NCBI RefSeq assembly: GCF_003026285.1
Contig: NZ_PYOD01000014.1
Span: forward strand, 50,395-114,394
Reading direction: 5' to 3'
Origin: Photobacterium profundum
GTDB lineage: Bacteria > Pseudomonadota > Gammaproteobacteria > Enterobacterales > Vibrionaceae
Length of the DNA stretch: 64,000 bases
Shown: piece after piece, positions 60,634 to 64,000 of the stretch
Position numbering within the stretch: the first letter of the stretch is position 1
Layout: the number at the start of each line of letters is the position of its first letter
The notes under the pieces: generated by a model
What the model was told of the DNA's origin: nothing
What the model saw: the letters and a program-made list of their open reading frames with translations, nothing else
Database searches by the model: none
Position numbers and translations under genes: made by a program

Positions 60634-61959
60634 TTAAATAAAATCGATATAACGAGGCTCGAAATGTACAAGGTTAGGGAATAACTCCAGTATTTGAGCG
60701 TCATTAAGCCCAAACCATTTACACAGTGAAGCGTTAACTTGGTCGGCTGCAATACCCGGAATGATACGTCCTTTGTTATAGTCATTTTCACTGTTTAGGC
60801 TGAGATCTGGCCATTGTCCGTAGGCTTTTCCGCCTGATATCGCACCGCCTGTGACTATTTGATGCCCAGCCCAACCATGATCGGTACCCGACGCATTTGC
60901 TTGCACACGTCGCCCAAAATCAGACATAGTGACGCAGGTAACTTGCTCTGCTAATCCTTCATTTTCCATATCGGTATTGAACGCAGCAAGAGAATCACTC
61001 AGTTGTGCTAATAGATTATGATGTGGCACTTTTTGATCTTTGTGGGTATCAAAACCGCCCATACCAACAAAGAACACTTGTCGTTGGTGGGTTAGATCAC
61101 CACGCGCTTTGATTAAACGTCCGACCATTTTTAGTTGCGAGGCTAAGCCACCTTCAGGGTATTCTGCGTTAGCAGGGTGTTTATCGAGAATGACTTTTAA
61201 TGCTTCGTTTTCAGCGATACTCTTTTCCATGCGGTCAGAATAGTTTCGCATGTATAGGTTGTTGTAATCGCGTTGGGTAAAGTGGTTAAAGTAACCATCA
61301 ATACGTACATCGATATTCATTCCATTGTAATTGCCAACCCCAGCACTGCTGATGATGGTTTGATTTGCATTTTTACTGCGTAATAGCTTTTTATCGCTGC
61401 CTATCGATATTAAAGGTGATATGTCGCCACTTGAACCTAACATATCCATCATACGACCCGCCCAACCTAATGGGTTAGCCAAGTTTTTTGCACCTGACTG
61501 CCACATTTCTTGCTGCATGTTGTGGGCCATTAAAAACTCAGGCAGCTCTACGATATGTTGGTCGATTAAACTGCGCGTTGTTGGTTGTATTAACTGGCCT
61601 GTGTTGACTAACGCAGTGGCTTGACCATTTTGAAATAACGGCAGTAATGATGACATCGCATGATGAAGACCAACCTCAATATCATTGTCTGTTAGTAAAC
61701 CTGTTGTGTTGATTTCGTCTAGTTTTAGTCCTAGATCAGGCCGCGCAGCAAGGTAGTTGGTATAGGCGTTGTCTGTTACTGGCACAACCATGTTGTAAGC
61801 ATCATTTCCGCCAAACAAAAATACGCAGACTAATGCTTTATGATCTGATGGCGCTGTTGTTATATCAGCGGCAGAAGTGATTGAAGGAAGTGTTGCTGCT
61901 GCGGTTGTTGCACTTAATGCTGCACTGCCTTTTAAGAAGTGTCGACGAGATAATTTCAT
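60634..61959 (-). CDS. DUF1501 family twin-arginine-exported protein
   Basis: 441 residues from the ATG at 61959 (GGAG upstream). Twin-arginine signal (MKLSRRHFLKGSAALSATTA) and an AlkP-like/sulfatase-related core: VFLFGGNDAYNMVVP, AHNMQQEMWQSG, FFVGMGGFDTHKDQ, MSDFGRRVQANASGTDHGWAGH. DUF1501 proteins are periplasmic with unknown activity and occur in pairs with DUF1800 proteins; the partner ends 4 bp upstream. No enzyme activity is established. Confidence 0.9.
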   Translation of the reverse strand: MKLSRRHFLKGSAALSATTAAATLPSITSAADITTAPSDHKALVCVFLFGGNDAYNMVVPVTDNAYTNYLAARPDLGLKLDEINTTGLLTDNDIEVGLHHAMSSLLPLFQNGQATALVNTGQLIQPTTRSLIDQHIVELPEFLMAHNMQQEMWQSGAKNLANPLGWAGRMMDMLGSSGDISPLISIGSDKKLLRSKNANQTIISSAGVGNYNGMNIDVRIDGYFNHFTQRDYNNLYMRNYSDRMEKSIAENEALKVILDKHPANAEYPEGGLASQLKMVGRLIKARGDLTHQRQVFFVGMGGFDTHKDQKVPHHNLLAQLSDSLAAFNTDMENEGLAEQVTCVTMSDFGRRVQANASGTDHGWAGHQIVTGGAISGGKAYGQWPDLSLNSENDYNKGRIIPGIAADQVNASLCKWFGLNDAQILELFPNLVHFEPRYIDFI

Positions 61960-61963
61960 GTGA

Positions 61964-63493
61964 TTACTCCTGGCAGAAAAATTCAGGTGATGTAACAGCA
62001 ACATACAGTGTGCTTTGAATTCGATTATCTATTTGTGTTGGGCTTATTTTGTTGATTAGCATATCGGTTAGATAGGCCGCTAGTTCATCAGACATTAAGC
62101 CCCCAAAAAATCGCTCGTTAATTAGTGCAACATAATCTGTTGGTGATGCTTCAAGTTGTTCATACTCAGAACGATTCCAAACCCAATGATTATCTTTTGT
62201 GTTTTTGTAGGCAAGAATATTACTCCAGAAGCGGTTGTGGATCCGTCGCATTATATCGGTTGTCAGTATGTTGAATTCTGGTGCTGTCAGGTCAAGATCG
62301 GCAATTTCACCTTGAGGGGCAAAATCTGAGGTGTAGAAGTTGAAAACACTGGAAGCGGCGAGTGGTGCTTGCCCTAAATTATTTTCTGTTCCTTGAAAGT
62401 TCCACCAACGCTCACCGACGGATGTCATATTCAATGCACGAGCTTGGTTGGCAACGGTAATAATAGGCTCTTTTAATAAGCCAAAGTGCTGTTTGCTGGC
62501 TTTACGTCCATTGCCTGCAGCATTTGATCTACCCTTAAAGACATCAGCATCGGTTAGTACGGCTTTTAGTGTTGCTTGAAGATCTCCTCGTATACCTTCA
62601 CCGTTATCTTTGAACGCTTTTGCCACTCGTGAAATATAACCGTTACGTGGGTTACTGGTTACAAAACGCTTAATCAATAGGTTTGCAATAAACATGGGGG
62701 TATTAGCATGGTTAAATAATACATCGAGTGCTTGTTGCAGATCTTGCTCGGCACTTTGACCTGCTGCAAAACGTGTTCTCAGTACAATTTTTTCGTCTGT
62801 ATCATGTCTGTTGTTATCGGCATACATAGGGGCTAAATCGTTTGTACGGCGCCAGCCAGTAAGCACCCGCGCCAGCTCTTCTACATCATGCTGGGTGTAA
62901 GTCGGAATTTTATTTCCTTTAGTATCAAGCTTAGGTTTCCCGTTACCGCGTAACTTCCATAACCCTAACGAGAAAAGCTGCATGACTTCTCTTGCATAGT
63001 TTTCGTCTGGAAAGGTATTTTTATCTGGGTTGGCTTTTTGACTACCTTCAAGCGTTAAGTAGCGGCCCATCATTGGGCTGAGTGTTACTTTTTCTAGAAT
63101 ATCTCGAAAGTTACCAAAAGCGTGTTCGACTAAAATATCGTAGTAATTGGCTAATCCGGCATGTCGGTTACCTATGCCGTGTTTAGATACTACAAAAATT
63201 TGGCTTAGCGCATAGGCCATACGTTGACGTAGTTGATCATTCGCTTCAAGTGCACATTGCCACCATGCCCCAAGACGCATGTTGTCGTTCACATCATCAT
63301 TGGTCAAAAGAGCAAAAGCTTGTGCTTTAGGTAAATGATAAGAGGGGGATGATGAAAACTGTTGGTTAAGCCAAGCATCAAAGCCATTTTGCTGTAGTTG
63401 GTCAATCTCGCCTTGTTGAGGTCCGAACGATCCTCGATAGAGAAATTTGGCGCATTGTTGTCTGTCATCACTATAGATTGTGGTATCGGTCAT
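61964..63493 (-). CDS. DUF1800 family protein
   Basis: 509 residues from the ATG at 63493 (AAAGGAA upstream; the frame from 63547 adds an unlikely leader). Family features: FLYRGSFGPQQGEIDQLQQNGFDAWLNQQF, the DPDENYAREVMQLFSLG-like motif (FPDENYAREVMQLFSLGLW), YTQHDVEELARVLTGWR, LIKRFVTSNPRNGYISRVAKAF. It has no classical signal peptide. It is co-transcribed with a DUF1501 gene, as usual. Function unknown; a secreted or envelope-associated role is inferred from the partner. Confidence 0.9.
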   Translation of the reverse strand: MTDTTIYSDDRQQCAKFLYRGSFGPQQGEIDQLQQNGFDAWLNQQFSSSPSYHLPKAQAFALLTNDDVNDNMRLGAWWQCALEANDQLRQRMAYALSQIFVVSKHGIGNRHAGLANYYDILVEHAFGNFRDILEKVTLSPMMGRYLTLEGSQKANPDKNTFPDENYAREVMQLFSLGLWKLRGNGKPKLDTKGNKIPTYTQHDVEELARVLTGWRRTNDLAPMYADNNRHDTDEKIVLRTRFAAGQSAEQDLQQALDVLFNHANTPMFIANLLIKRFVTSNPRNGYISRVAKAFKDNGEGIRGDLQATLKAVLTDADVFKGRSNAAGNGRKASKQHFGLLKEPIITVANQARALNMTSVGERWWNFQGTENNLGQAPLAASSVFNFYTSDFAPQGEIADLDLTAPEFNILTTDIMRRIHNRFWSNILAYKNTKDNHWVWNRSEYEQLEASPTDYVALINERFFGGLMSDELAAYLTDMLINKISPTQIDNRIQSTLYVAVTSPEFFCQE

Positions 63494-64000
63494 GGTGATT
63501 CCTTTCTGGCTGTCATTATTTAAAGGCTCTGTTGTATAGATAAGCACGCATTATTCTAAAGAGTAGTGCGTTAAAGAGAATGAGACTTAAATTTTTAAGA
63601 ATAATATTATAATGTTGTACTTCTGGCGCTGGTGTGTCATTTAAATGGCGAGTTGTTTTTTATTAAGTGACTTACTTAAGGTGCTAAGTGTATGGTTATA
63701 AAGGTTAATATTCTTATTGCATTTGATGTTTAAAATCAACATAAAATCAGATATATGGTGACAGTGATTTCGATTTTGGAATAAAGGTTGTGATTTAAAA
63801 TTGCATGAATGACTTGGTAGCATTTTTTAAGTTTGTTTATTTTTTCGCTATAAGATGAATTATGAGTCATTATTTTGGCGTTTGTTCAGGTTAAATTCAG
63901 TATTACTTTTTATTTTCGAATTATTGAAAATGTGAATTTCTGGTTTGTATCTTGTTTTTTTTGAGTGATTGTAGAGGCTGTGTTTAATTTCCTATGTAAT
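63494..64000. other. AT-rich intergenic region at the right edge
   Basis: Only a 60-codon minus-strand frame (63641-63823) exists, with no ribosome site and a composition expected by chance. No structure or repeat stands out. Confidence 0.5.

Noticed and set aside
63641..63823. 60-codon minus-strand frame at the right edge
   Set aside because: AT-rich chance frame, no ribosome site, no recognisable domain.

Overview
The window looks like chromosomal DNA of a marine gammaproteobacterium of the Vibrionaceae, most likely Photobacterium or a close relative. This is inferred from AT-rich DNA, the gene families present, an adenine riboswitch in front of an adenine deaminase gene, a GlyGly-CTERM protease, and an ECF sigma/ChrR/photolyase operon. 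No species call is possible without a database search. I see no phage, integron, CRISPR array or intact insertion sequence.

Layout. 1-4.9 kb: an RND efflux permease (cut by the left edge) and its adaptor, divergent from a response regulator/sensor kinase pair. 5-8.6 kb: small unknown proteins, a DUF535 (VirK/YbjX) protein and an endonuclease/exonuclease/phosphatase-fold lipoprotein. 8.9-18.7 kb: an ECF sigma factor with its ChrR anti-sigma factor, divergent from a nine-gene operon (DUF523/DUF1722, photolyase, NTF2-like, SDR, flavin amine oxidase, DUF1365, CFA-type methyltransferase, DUF2878, chalcone-isomerase-like). This looks like a photo-oxidative stress and lipid-modification regulon. 19-26.9 kb: a second two-component system and a second RND pump. 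A shared TTTACC-N5-TTTACC box ties them together and to a small secreted protein gene. 27-30.2 kb: a Fur-boxed iron-complex ABC importer. 30.3-33.7 kb: an XRE/DUF2975 pair, an adenine riboswitch with adenine deaminase, and a lipoprotein. 33.9-37.8 kb: a GlyGly-CTERM trypsin-like protease and codBA with a distal PurR box. 38.6-39.6 kb: an LplA-like protein with a degenerate active site.

40-45.7 kb: a three-subunit molybdoenzyme (TtrA-like catalytic subunit, four-cluster ferredoxin, FdhI-like cytochrome b). A TetR gene lies upstream, and an 11-nt palindrome recurs in both promoter regions. 46.1-48.2 kb: a 58-residue basic protein, then a TetR/old-yellow-enzyme pair whose intergenic region carries three operator copies. 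48.3-48.7 kb: a tRNA operon (Ser-Thr-Tyr-Gly, minus strand). 49-51.2 kb: an M14-type zinc hydrolase and an exported family II pyrophosphatase homologue. 51.3-57.1 kb: C4-dicarboxylate/aspartate metabolism (malic enzyme, DAACS transporter, LysR, aspartase). 57.9-60.6 kb: modABC with a ModE-like operator, which would supply molybdate to enzymes such as the one at 40-44.6 kb. 60.6-63.5 kb: a DUF1501/DUF1800 pair.

The best candidates for new biology are the TetR-linked molybdoenzyme, the ECF/ChrR lipid-modification operon, the box-defined regulon of the second two-component system, and the exported pyrophosphatase homologue. Start codons were moved from the longest possible start wherever a Shine-Dalgarno sequence, signal peptide or overlapping operator argued for it.
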